Shown piece by piece: positions 41,024 to 48,830 of a DNA stretch of 64,000 nucleotides. The notes under the pieces are model-generated. The model saw nothing but the letters and a program-made list of their open reading frames with translations. It was not told the origin of the DNA and searched no databases. The stretch is from Parabacteroides goldsteinii (GTDB lineage: Bacteria; Bacteroidota; Bacteroidia; Bacteroidales; Tannerellaceae): NCBI RefSeq assembly GCF_015550595.1, contig NZ_JADNBB010000005.1, positions 1 through 64,000 on the forward strand. The letters are read 5' to 3'. The translations under genes were made by a program, and so were the position numbers. Position 1 is the stretch's first letter, and every line of letters starts with the position of its first letter.

Positions 41024-42557
41024 AAGGGCTGAGAAAGTTGAGGTAATACCAGTAGGTGTTGCCGAACTTGTTTTTTAGTTCTTGCATATCCTTTTTCTGA
41101 TAAAGGAAATAATAAGTTTTAAATCTCTCTTCTGTGGCCGGGCTGATTTTGAAACCCAGTTTGTTGAAGGTTTCTTCATCTACTCCCAGGCGGTAGATGT
41201 AGAGTGCTTCCTCGTATATCCGGGGAAATTCCGGATAAGAGAAAGCCCATATTCTTTTCAGGTTTTCTGCAAAACGGATTAACTGGTTGCTGAGTAATAG
41301 ATTGCTCATCAGATACTCGAATGCCATCCGGTTAGTAGAGTCTTTATCACATAAATAATTGAGCTCGGGGCCAATGTTCAGTATGTTGGCAAAACGTACT
41401 TTCTCTGTTTTATCGTAGGAGAGCGCTTTTAATCCGGGTAACTCTCCGGAAAAAAGATGTTTTTCTAATTCTTCTGCTTGTTTATGGTAGAAAAGAGAGT
41501 GTTTTAATTTTCGGATAAAACGCATGGCAACTTTCGGGCGGCGGTTGACGATGTTATAACAGATCAGGTTAGTTAGGTTCGGAGCTGTTTCGCCGAATAC
41601 AACCATGGCTTCAAAGGCCCAGCGGTGCGCTTCGTTGATGTAACCGAGTTGCTCATATACATAATGTCCGTATTCCGTTTGGCGACTGTCGCTTTTCCAG
41701 GGCAGGTATAACGATTGTACTCCCATTGTTTGTGGAAAGTCGAACAGGTTGTATGCCATTTTACCGGTATGGTAAAGGGCGAGGTTATTGAAATACATGA
41801 TCAGTTGGTTCTTGCCCCGGTATCGTCGGCAACAGTCTGCAACCTGTTCCCATTGCCCGGATTTGAGATGCATTTCTGCTTCAATAATCAGCCGTTCACG
41901 CATGCTGTATGAAAAAATAAAAAAGTAGAATGTTCCTCCGGCATAAACCAGTAAACTTAGGATAATGATGGAGGTACGGTATTTCTTCTTTATTATATAG
42001 AGAGTCACAGATAAGGCTGAGAGTGCTGGAACAAGTATAATGACAAGTGTAATAACCGGATACATCCATCCGCATATAAGATACAGTATGGAAATCGCCG
42101 GAATAAGCAATATAAGCTTTAACCGGTTGGATGTAATGGAACTTATACCCAGAAAAAACAACTGGCAAACTATCAGGCCGACCAGATGAGTCACCGGAAA
42201 GTCGACAGACAGATATTGGATCAGTAACCAGAGAGAAGGGAATAGGGAGAATAAAAACAGATCGTATTTTTTTGTTAGTCTATGGCAAATCGTGACGTTC
42301 AAAAGATAAGGGAGAGCGAGTAGTAATGCGAACCAGGCTTTTCCGATATGAGGCAGGTAAAAGAATTGTATACAGAAATCGGTCAGGTAATCGAGCGGTT
42401 GTCCCGGCGTGGAAAGATGGCTATTCAAATAGGTTTGGGTGAAAAGGAATAAATGGTGTTGTTCATGATAGTAAGGTATATAAAACATCGGTCCTTCCAA
42501 TAAAAGGAAATAGATGAGAAAAAGTACACAGCAAATAATATATTGGATATATTTCAT
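40998..42557 (-). CDS. DUF6057-like integral membrane protein
   Basis: A 519-aa protein with about seven membrane helices in the first 230 residues (for example YIQYIICCVLFLIYFLLLEG at the start) followed by a large soluble, helical, TPR-like region (about 230-500). The assignment to DUF6057 is by resemblance only. It begins the three-gene overlap group with the heme-motif propeller protein and DUF3332, and 91 bp separates it from susD. The function is unknown; the layout suggests a membrane sensor or scaffold with a soluble tail. Confidence 0.6.
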   Translation of the reverse strand: MKYIQYIICCVLFLIYFLLLEGPMFYIPYYHEQHHLFLFTQTYLNSHLSTPGQPLDYLTDFCIQFFYLPHIGKAWFALLLALPYLLNVTICHRLTKKYDLFLFSLFPSLWLLIQYLSVDFPVTHLVGLIVCQLFFLGISSITSNRLKLILLIPAISILYLICGWMYPVITLVIILVPALSALSVTLYIIKKKYRTSIIILSLLVYAGGTFYFFIFSYSMRERLIIEAEMHLKSGQWEQVADCCRRYRGKNQLIMYFNNLALYHTGKMAYNLFDFPQTMGVQSLYLPWKSDSRQTEYGHYVYEQLGYINEAHRWAFEAMVVFGETAPNLTNLICYNIVNRRPKVAMRFIRKLKHSLFYHKQAEELEKHLFSGELPGLKALSYDKTEKVRFANILNIGPELNYLCDKDSTNRMAFEYLMSNLLLSNQLIRFAENLKRIWAFSYPEFPRIYEEALYIYRLGVDEETFNKLGFKISPATEERFKTYYFLYQKKDMQELKNKFGNTYWYYLNFLSPYGNKIIDK

Positions 42558-42586
42558 TTGTACAATCGGTTATTTAATCGAAGAAA

Positions 42587-42616
42587 AGAGGAGGGATGTT
42601 AAATATTCCCTCCTCT
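42587..42616 (-). terminator. Hairpin after susD, probable terminator or attenuator
   Basis: A perfect 10-bp stem (42587-42596 with 42607-42616) with a 10-nt loop; on the minus strand it is followed by TTTTCTTC. It may partly separate susCD from the downstream three genes. Confidence 0.75.
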
Positions 42617-42648
42617 GACATATGTATTATAGATCTAAATAAACAAGA

Positions 42649-44313
42649 TTACTTCGTAGGGTAACCCGGATTTTGTCCTAAGGCAGGGTTCAGATCGAGT
42701 TCAGCCTGTGGAACCGGGAACAAATAGTTATGATCTTCATATTTGCTGCCTGTCAGCTTGATGTTTTCTCCCTGATACAGGATACATACTTTTCCTTCAT
42801 CTTTCGGGTCCGCATTAGCAGGGTCGTCTACCATTTTGTATTTCATCCCCAGGAACGGAGCATTCAAAACCTCTTTGGCAATACCCCAGCGACGGATATC
42901 CCATTTACGCTTGCTGCCTTCCAGTGCGAACTCTACGCGCCACTCGTTACGGATACGCTGGCGAAGGGCATCCTGGGTTCCGCAATAAGTGGGCTTGCTC
43001 GCATCAGAGTTTTGCAGATCCGGCATACCTACGCGGCGGCGTACCTGGTTAACGGCATCGAAAGCGGAAGCGTCCAGTCCTGTAATTTCGTTTTTCGCTT
43101 CAGCATAAGTAAGCAATACTTCTGCATAACGGATTACATGCCAGTCTTTACCCATGTTCCATCCATCCGATTGTGGGTCGATACTCGGGTCGAGCCATTT
43201 CTGTTGATAATATCCGGTAGCTGTTGCGTCATTATGTTGAGCTACACCTGTACTACCGCTCGATTTCAATGGAGCGGTCTTTACTGTTACATTATACATG
43301 GTTTCTCCGTCATGCAATACGCAAACTTCCAGACGCGGGTCGCGATGTTCGAACGGATTCGTTTCGTCATATAAAGAAGATTCGGAAATCGGAGCGCCAT
43401 CGATACATTCGAATGCATCCACCAGGCTCTGTGTCGGGTTAATACCGCCCCATCCCAATGTAGGGAATGCTTCCCAACCAATGATATAACATTCGTCATC
43501 TTTTTTACCAGCTATGTTCTGTCTTACCAGGATTGCTTCCTTGCAAGCTTCCTGTTCTTCCCAGAATAATTTGGCATATTGTCCGGTATTTGCTGCATCA
43601 AACAGTTCATATTCGCCGGAATCCATCACTGCTTTAGCTGCATCGGCGGCTGAGTCGTAATGCTTGAAATAAAGAGCTGCACGTGCTTTCATTGCATTGG
43701 CAGCCCCTTTGGTTGCACGTCCGTAGTCGCCGCTACCCCATTGTGCCGGAAGATGGGCGATAGCATAATCGAAGTCTTCCATTATTTTGGCGTATACTTC
43801 TTCTGCGGGAGTACGTGTTATACTGCCCATATCGTGCAGGTCGAGCGTGCCTTCTACATACGGTACATCTCCAAACGTCTGTATCAAACCAAAATAGATA
43901 TATCCGCGCATAAAGCGGGCTTCTCCTATGGTAGCCTCTTTATCCGCCTGATCATAATCGGGTATCAGGTCGATCTTTTCCAGTAGGATATTACATGAGC
44001 GTATTGCTTTATACTCGTCTGTCCACCCCATATCTCCCGGATCGTAAATGCCTTTTGAAACATTACCTGCGGCCCATTTGATACCGTGTACGGCATTGTC
44101 AGAATCGATATCGCCATCGATGTCACCGGTCCATTTTCCTGGTAGGATTTGTCTGTACACATCGGCAACAAACATTTTGGCATCATTCGGCGTTTTCCAA
44201 TAGCTGCCGTCAGATAGTTCATCCTGCGGTATTCTATCCAGAAAATCACTGCATGAAGTAAAACCCAGAAGGCTTACTGCTGAAATAGCTATATAAATAA
44301 AACTCTTTTTCAT
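42649..44313 (-). CDS. susD: SusD/RagB family nutrient-binding lipoprotein
   Basis: A 554-aa SusD-like protein. It has a lipobox (LLGFTSCSDFLDR), the SusD N-terminal helices (CSDFLDRIPQDELSDGSYWKT), TPR-like packing and the conserved carboxy-terminal end (LDLNPALGQNPGYPTK). It binds oligosaccharide at the cell surface as the lid of the SusC barrel. It follows susC by 23 bp. The substrate is not determined by sequence; a GH2 beta-galactosidase downstream hints at galactosyl glycans. Confidence 0.94.
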   Translation of the reverse strand: MKKSFIYIAISAVSLLGFTSCSDFLDRIPQDELSDGSYWKTPNDAKMFVADVYRQILPGKWTGDIDGDIDSDNAVHGIKWAAGNVSKGIYDPGDMGWTDEYKAIRSCNILLEKIDLIPDYDQADKEATIGEARFMRGYIYFGLIQTFGDVPYVEGTLDLHDMGSITRTPAEEVYAKIMEDFDYAIAHLPAQWGSGDYGRATKGAANAMKARAALYFKHYDSAADAAKAVMDSGEYELFDAANTGQYAKLFWEEQEACKEAILVRQNIAGKKDDECYIIGWEAFPTLGWGGINPTQSLVDAFECIDGAPISESSLYDETNPFEHRDPRLEVCVLHDGETMYNVTVKTAPLKSSGSTGVAQHNDATATGYYQQKWLDPSIDPQSDGWNMGKDWHVIRYAEVLLTYAEAKNEITGLDASAFDAVNQVRRRVGMPDLQNSDASKPTYCGTQDALRQRIRNEWRVEFALEGSKRKWDIRRWGIAKEVLNAPFLGMKYKMVDDPANADPKDEGKVCILYQGENIKLTGSKYEDHNYLFPVPQAELDLNPALGQNPGYPTK

Positions 44314-44336
44314 ATTTCTGATTGATAAACTGTTAT

Positions 44337-47300
44337 TTAAAATCCAACTTTAAGACCTAATGAAATCTTTCTTACATTTGAGTAAAGACCACCGCGGGAA
44401 TTACTTGGTGCAGATTCAGGGTCGAGGGTATCCATTCCGGTAATCGTAAACAGGTTTTCGCCGGTGATAAATACTTTTACACGTGTCAGGTTGATTTTAC
44501 TCAGCAATGCCTTCGGTACATTGTAACCGAGTGTCAGGTTTTTCAGACGAACATAAGAAGCATCTTCCAGCCAGTATGAAGAGAACTGGTAGTTGATCTG
44601 GTCGGACATCGTAATACGCGGGTAAGAAGCATTGTGGTTGGTCGGAGTCCAACGATCCAGATGGCGTTCCAATACTTTACCACCGTTGAAGAATGCATAA
44701 GCCGCTTCACCATTCACATAAGCATCCACATCGAATGCACCTTGGAAGAATACCGACAGGTCGAAATCTTTGTAATATAAATTGACACCTAAGCCGGCTG
44801 TCCAGCTCGGAAACTCTTTACCGATAACAGTACGGTCGTTAGCCAGGTCGATCTTTCCGTCACCATTCAGGTCTTTGTATTTGATATCACCCAGTTGTTC
44901 TGTTCCGGTACGTTTCGGAAGGCTCTTTAATTCCTCTTCCGTATTGAAATAACCGTCGGCTACATATCCGTAGTAAGAACCGATAGGATGACCTTCCAGG
45001 TACCAGAAGTTATCTCTTCCGTCACCCGGATCCTTACCTTCTGTACCTTTTAAGTCTGTCAGTTCGTTATGTACATACGCCAGATTGAACATGATATCAT
45101 ATTTGAAATCTTTATTTATCACATTATTATGGAAGATACTCAGGTCGAAACCTTTATTCTCCACCTTTCCTGCGTTCTGACGTGGTGCGTCCATACCGAA
45201 GATACCCTGCACGGGCAGGTATAGCAACATGTCGTTAGTAGTCTTCTTGTAAGCAGCCAGTTCAAAACCTAGTCTGTTGTTCAGGAATGAAGCTTCGACA
45301 GCACCTTCCCAGCTGGTAACGGTTGCCCATTTCAGGTTTTTGTTTGCGTAGCGGCTTTCATAAGTTGTAGCATACAGATTATTGCCTAATATGTATTCCT
45401 GATATGCATACGAAGGTATAGTCAGATATACTTCTTCATCTTTAAGTTCTTCGTTACCGGTCTGTCCCCAACCGAGGCGTAACTTCAGGTTGCTCAACCA
45501 GCTGATATCTGCATTCTTCATAAACTCTTCTTCTGTGATTCTCCAACCGGCAGAGAAAGCAGGGAAGGCACCCCAGCGATTGTCGGAAGCAAAACGGGAA
45601 GAACCGTCAATACGAACGTTGGCTTCAAATAGATATTTGTCGGCAAAGCCGTACTGGGCACGGGCAAAGTATGAACGGTGAGCTACTTCGTATCTTTCTT
45701 CCTTGTTCGTTTGTGTAGAGGCATCTAGTGTACTTAATGATTCCTGCAATTCATTATTGCCACCTCCTTTACGTTCGGCTTCCAGTCTTTTATAAGTATG
45801 TTCGATTTGTTCGAAACCTCCCAATAAACCTAAGTCGTGTTTGCCCCAGGTTTCGTTATAGTTTATTAATACCTGCGTAGTGTACCAGTTCCACCAAGTC
45901 TGTTTTTCGTAAGCCTCGCGGAGACCTGTTGTTGCTTCGTTTTTAAGACCGTAATTTACCTGAGCCTTAAATCCTTCTTCACTTCTTTCATCATTACGAA
46001 CAGAGAATAAGGCTTTAGCGGTCAGATTCGGTAGGACATTTACCTGAGCATACACAGTTCCGTTTACCTGTTGGTTCATGTCTCTTCTAAAACCGTCGCG
46101 TCCCAATAATGCAACCGGGTTATCTTTACCGTGGTACAGGAAAGTCCCTTCTTCATTGCGTATGCCTTCTATCGGAGTGGCGCGGTTTGTAAACTGGGTC
46201 ATACCGGAAACACGATTCCAGCTATCCATCAAAGTACCTCTGTAACCGGATAAATTCAAACCGGCAGAGAACCATTTATTGATTTGTGAGTCGATGCTGG
46301 TACGTGCGTTGAAACGTTTGTAGTTGTTTGCATCGATCATACCATTTTGCTGGGTGTAACCGATTGACGCACTATAACTTGTTTTTTCCGAACCACCACT
46401 GATTCCAAGGTGATGCATCGTTTCGATGGCATTCTTATTCATTGTCTCTTTATACCAGTCAGTGTTCGGATGTCCGTAAGGATCCGATCCGTTACGATAC
46501 AATTCGATGTCTTGTTCTGTGAAACGAAGCGGGTTGTTCGGGTTGTCGTTTAATGTAGCTTCATTATATAACATGGCAAAATCGGCAGATCCCAGAAACT
46601 TCGGACGCATAGTAGGTGTAGACCAACCTACGCTACCGGAATAGTTGACACTGGCTTTTTCTCCTTTTTTACCTTTCTTGGTCGTGATCAGGATAACACC
46701 GTTAGCAGCCTGCACACCATAGATGGCAGCTGAAGAGGCATCTTTCAAAACATTCAGGCTTTCGATGTCGGATGGGTCGATCGTGTTCATACTACCCGGT
46801 ACACCGTCTACGATAACCAGCGGACTAGCTGCATTTACAGAGTTTTTGCCACGAATAGTAATGCTACCTGTCTGTTCACCAGGCTTTCCGGTGCTTTGGA
46901 TGGCAGTAACACCCGGCATTTGTCCGGCCAGGGCTGCTGACACACTCGATACTGGGCGGGATTCTATGGCTTCTGCTTTTACAGTAGCAACCGAACCAGT
47001 CAGGTTGGCTTTTTTCTGGACACCGTAACCAACAACTATGACTTCATCGAGAGCCTGTGAATCTTCTGTTAGTGTGATTTTTCCTTTGGCTGCTTCAGAG
47101 GCTTTAATCTCTACGGTTTTAAACCCAATACTACTGATTACCAAGATGTCATTAGGATTGGCCTCCAGTGTGAATTTTCCATCCAGATCGGTCACTGTGC
47201 CGTTGGTTGTTCCTTTAATGACCACATTCGCTCCGATTAGTGGCTCGTTCATTCCACCGTCGAAAACGATTCCGCTTATGGCTTTTTTCTGTTGGGTAAT

Positions 47301-47414
47301 AGATACTTCTGCTGTAGTGGCATACAGGGAAGATGTGGTTACTGAAACAGGAAAAGCAAGTGCGATTAAAAGCAAAGAGAATTGATTTTGCTTTAAAATA
47401 GACCTGTAATTCAT
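44337..47414 (-). CDS. susC: SusC/RagA family TonB-linked outer-membrane transporter
   Basis: A 1025-aa TonB-dependent transporter. It has a signal peptide (about 1-33), a carboxypeptidase-D regulatory-like domain (about 48-130, ISGIVFDGGMNEPLIGANVV), a TonB box region (DEVIVVGYG), the plug (SVSAALAGQMPGVTAIQSTG) and a C-terminal 22-strand barrel ending KISLGLKVGF. There is no STN domain, so it is not of the signal-transducing type. It imports the glycan captured by the SusD partner. Its 5' region contains the invertible-promoter candidate (47452-47694); the ATG at 47414 lies 38 bp from the nearer inverted repeat. Confidence 0.95.
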   Translation of the reverse strand: MNYRSILKQNQFSLLLIALAFPVSVTTSSLYATTAEVSITQQKKAISGIVFDGGMNEPLIGANVVIKGTTNGTVTDLDGKFTLEANPNDILVISSIGFKTVEIKASEAAKGKITLTEDSQALDEVIVVGYGVQKKANLTGSVATVKAEAIESRPVSSVSAALAGQMPGVTAIQSTGKPGEQTGSITIRGKNSVNAASPLVIVDGVPGSMNTIDPSDIESLNVLKDASSAAIYGVQAANGVILITTKKGKKGEKASVNYSGSVGWSTPTMRPKFLGSADFAMLYNEATLNDNPNNPLRFTEQDIELYRNGSDPYGHPNTDWYKETMNKNAIETMHHLGISGGSEKTSYSASIGYTQQNGMIDANNYKRFNARTSIDSQINKWFSAGLNLSGYRGTLMDSWNRVSGMTQFTNRATPIEGIRNEEGTFLYHGKDNPVALLGRDGFRRDMNQQVNGTVYAQVNVLPNLTAKALFSVRNDERSEEGFKAQVNYGLKNEATTGLREAYEKQTWWNWYTTQVLINYNETWGKHDLGLLGGFEQIEHTYKRLEAERKGGGNNELQESLSTLDASTQTNKEERYEVAHRSYFARAQYGFADKYLFEANVRIDGSSRFASDNRWGAFPAFSAGWRITEEEFMKNADISWLSNLKLRLGWGQTGNEELKDEEVYLTIPSYAYQEYILGNNLYATTYESRYANKNLKWATVTSWEGAVEASFLNNRLGFELAAYKKTTNDMLLYLPVQGIFGMDAPRQNAGKVENKGFDLSIFHNNVINKDFKYDIMFNLAYVHNELTDLKGTEGKDPGDGRDNFWYLEGHPIGSYYGYVADGYFNTEEELKSLPKRTGTEQLGDIKYKDLNGDGKIDLANDRTVIGKEFPSWTAGLGVNLYYKDFDLSVFFQGAFDVDAYVNGEAAYAFFNGGKVLERHLDRWTPTNHNASYPRITMSDQINYQFSSYWLEDASYVRLKNLTLGYNVPKALLSKINLTRVKVFITGENLFTITGMDTLDPESAPSNSRGGLYSNVRKISLGLKVGF

Positions 47415-47451
47415 GTGCTTTTTGATTGATAATTAATACTAGTGTTGTTGT

Positions 47452-47472
47452 TAACATAGTCCTAGCAGAACT
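47452..47472 (+). repeat. Left arm of the 21-bp inverted repeat
   Basis: Pairs with 47674-47694 as an inverted copy (19 of 21 positions), exact for 11 bp next to the spacer. Confidence 0.85.
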
Positions 47473-47576
47473 CAGGCTTAATCATAATTAGTAATCGTCA
47501 GTACCTTAATGCGTTAATTGGGATTGGTTAAGAATACAAGAAAATGAATTAACTTTATCAAGTAATTAATAATTAA

Positions 47577-47584
47577 CAAATGTA
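47577..47584 (-). promoter_or_regulatory. Minus-facing -7 motif inside the element
   Basis: TACATTTG on the minus strand matches TAnnTTTG. In the present orientation it would be the only candidate inside the element that drives susC, with a leader of about 155 nt; a -33 TTTG is absent. Confidence 0.4.
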
Positions 47585-47648
47585 GCTGTACGGGTTGTGT
47601 TTAGTTATGTATTTTAATATATTTATGCATTGATAATAAAAAATATAC

Positions 47649-47656
47649 TATATTTG
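47649..47656 (+). promoter_or_regulatory. Plus-facing -7 motif inside the element
   Basis: TATATTTG matches TAnnTTTG, with an AT-rich upstream region and a TTG at 47630-47632 (spacing somewhat short for a -33 box). It presently points away from susC, towards the serine hydrolase. Confidence 0.5.
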
Positions 47657-47673
47657 CAGTGTCGTTTTTAAAT

Positions 47674-47694
47674 AGTTCTGCTAGAACGATGTTA
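47674..47694 (-). repeat. Right arm of the 21-bp inverted repeat
   Basis: Inverted copy of 47452-47472. This arm contains an internal dyad (GTTCT, 3-nt centre, AGAAC), as is common at recombinase core sites. Confidence 0.85.
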
Positions 47695-47788
47695 TCCCTG
47701 CTTTCTCCCTCCTTTAATAAATTCTTCAATTTATTTCTACCCTATAGATTACTTTGGTGAAAATGGATAAATTATCATTTTGTTTTCT

Positions 47789-47796
47789 TAGATTTG
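47789..47796 (+). promoter_or_regulatory. -7 promoter motif of the serine hydrolase
   Basis: TAGATTTG matches TAnnTTTG. The expected start of transcription near 47803 favours the ATG at 47823 over the frame start at 47754. Confidence 0.55.
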
Positions 47797-47822
47797 TCGG
47801 ATATAATATAATCCAATTGTAT

Positions 47823-48794
47823 ATGCGATGTGAATCTTACCGAATATTGATATCGTTTTGTTTGTTGTTTTGGGGATTGTTTATTTCTGCCCAGATGCCC
47901 GTCCGGTTAAATGAACGTCCAATTAGCCTGAGTACTTCATCGGGAAAGATCAATGGAAAGATGATAATTCCGGGAACGGCAACTTTTCCGTTGGTTTTGA
48001 TTATTGCAGGTTCAGGACCAACCGATATGGATGGTAATTCGGCTGTGGCTGGTATGAAGAATAATTCGTTGAAATACCTGGCTGAAGAGTTGGGTAGGAG
48101 AGGTATTGGCTCCCTGCGTTTTGATAAACGAGGTATTGCATCCAGCGCAGGTGCCGGGAAAGATGAGTATTCCATGCGTTTTGAAGACGGTATAAAAGAT
48201 GTACGCGAATGGATTGATCTTTTATCCCGCGATCGTCGTTTGAATGGTATCTATATAGCCGGTCATAGTGAGGGAGCGCTCGTAGGGATGCTTGCCAGCC
48301 AGGATAATCCGAAGGTGAAAGGATATATTTCGCTGGCAGGAGCGGGGCGGCCTATGTCGGATCTGCTGGAAGAGCAGATGGCTGGGCAACCTGAAGTGAT
48401 ACGGAAAATGGTGATATCTATCAACGACTCCCTGAAAGCAGGTAAGCTGGTTCCGAGTGTGCCGCTGGGATTGCAGGCTTTATTTCGTTCTTCTGTTCAG
48501 CCATATCTGATCTCTTGCTATAAATACGATCCGCAGAAAGAGATAAAGAAACTGACTGTTCCTGTCCTGTTGTTACAGGGAAAAACAGATATACAGGTCT
48601 CTGTAAAAGATGCAGAATTATTAAAACAAGCATTACCTTCTGCCGAAATTAATTTGATAGATGGTATGAACCATGTATTAAAGGATTGTGCAACGACAGA
48701 CCGTCAGGCTCAGATGGCTGTTTACAACGATCCTGACCTTCCTGTCAATGAGAACTTGCTCTTATTCATTGAAAAGTTTGTGAAGAAGCCCTGA
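47823..48794 (+). CDS. Secreted alpha/beta serine hydrolase
   Basis: A 323-aa exported protein (signal peptide about 1-24, LLFWGLFISAQ) with the alpha/beta hydrolase fold: the oxyanion region IIAGSGPTDMDGN, the nucleophile elbow GHSEG (AGHSEGALVGMLAS), and a late Asp (LQGKTDIQV) and His (GMNHVLKD). It is an esterase or peptidase of unknown substrate. The start is set at 47823 because it begins the signal peptide and lies 27 bp after the promoter. Confidence 0.85.
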   Translation: MRCESYRILISFCLLFWGLFISAQMPVRLNERPISLSTSSGKINGKMIIPGTATFPLVLIIAGSGPTDMDGNSAVAGMKNNSLKYLAEELGRRGIGSLRFDKRGIASSAGAGKDEYSMRFEDGIKDVREWIDLLSRDRRLNGIYIAGHSEGALVGMLASQDNPKVKGYISLAGAGRPMSDLLEEQMAGQPEVIRKMVISINDSLKAGKLVPSVPLGLQALFRSSVQPYLISCYKYDPQKEIKKLTVPVLLLQGKTDIQVSVKDAELLKQALPSAEINLIDGMNHVLKDCATTDRQAQMAVYNDPDLPVNENLLLFIEKFVKKP

Positions 48795-48801
48795 ACAATT
48801 G

Positions 48802-48809
48802 TATCTTTG
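48802..48809 (+). promoter_or_regulatory. -7 promoter motif of the ABC-F gene
   Basis: TATCTTTG matches TAnnTTTG, 22 bp before the ATG at 48831. Confidence 0.65.
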
Positions 48810-48830
48810 TACCTGTAAATAGAAATAAAT

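Larger units (their letters stand above)
47452..47694. promoter_or_regulatory. Candidate invertible promoter element upstream of susC
   Basis: 21-bp arms at 47452-47472 and 47674-47694 are inverted copies with 19/21 identity, and share an exact 11-bp core (AGTTCTGCTAG as read in the right arm). They enclose a 201-bp AT-rich segment with a near-consensus promoter motif in each direction: TATATTTG on the plus strand (47649-47656) and TACATTTG on the minus strand (47577-47584). Inversion would swap which one faces susC. If the plus-strand motif were flipped, it would lie at 47490-47497 on the minus strand with a leader of about 69 nt to the susC ATG. The present plus-facing orientation points away from susC. 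No recombinase gene is in the window. Confidence 0.7.
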
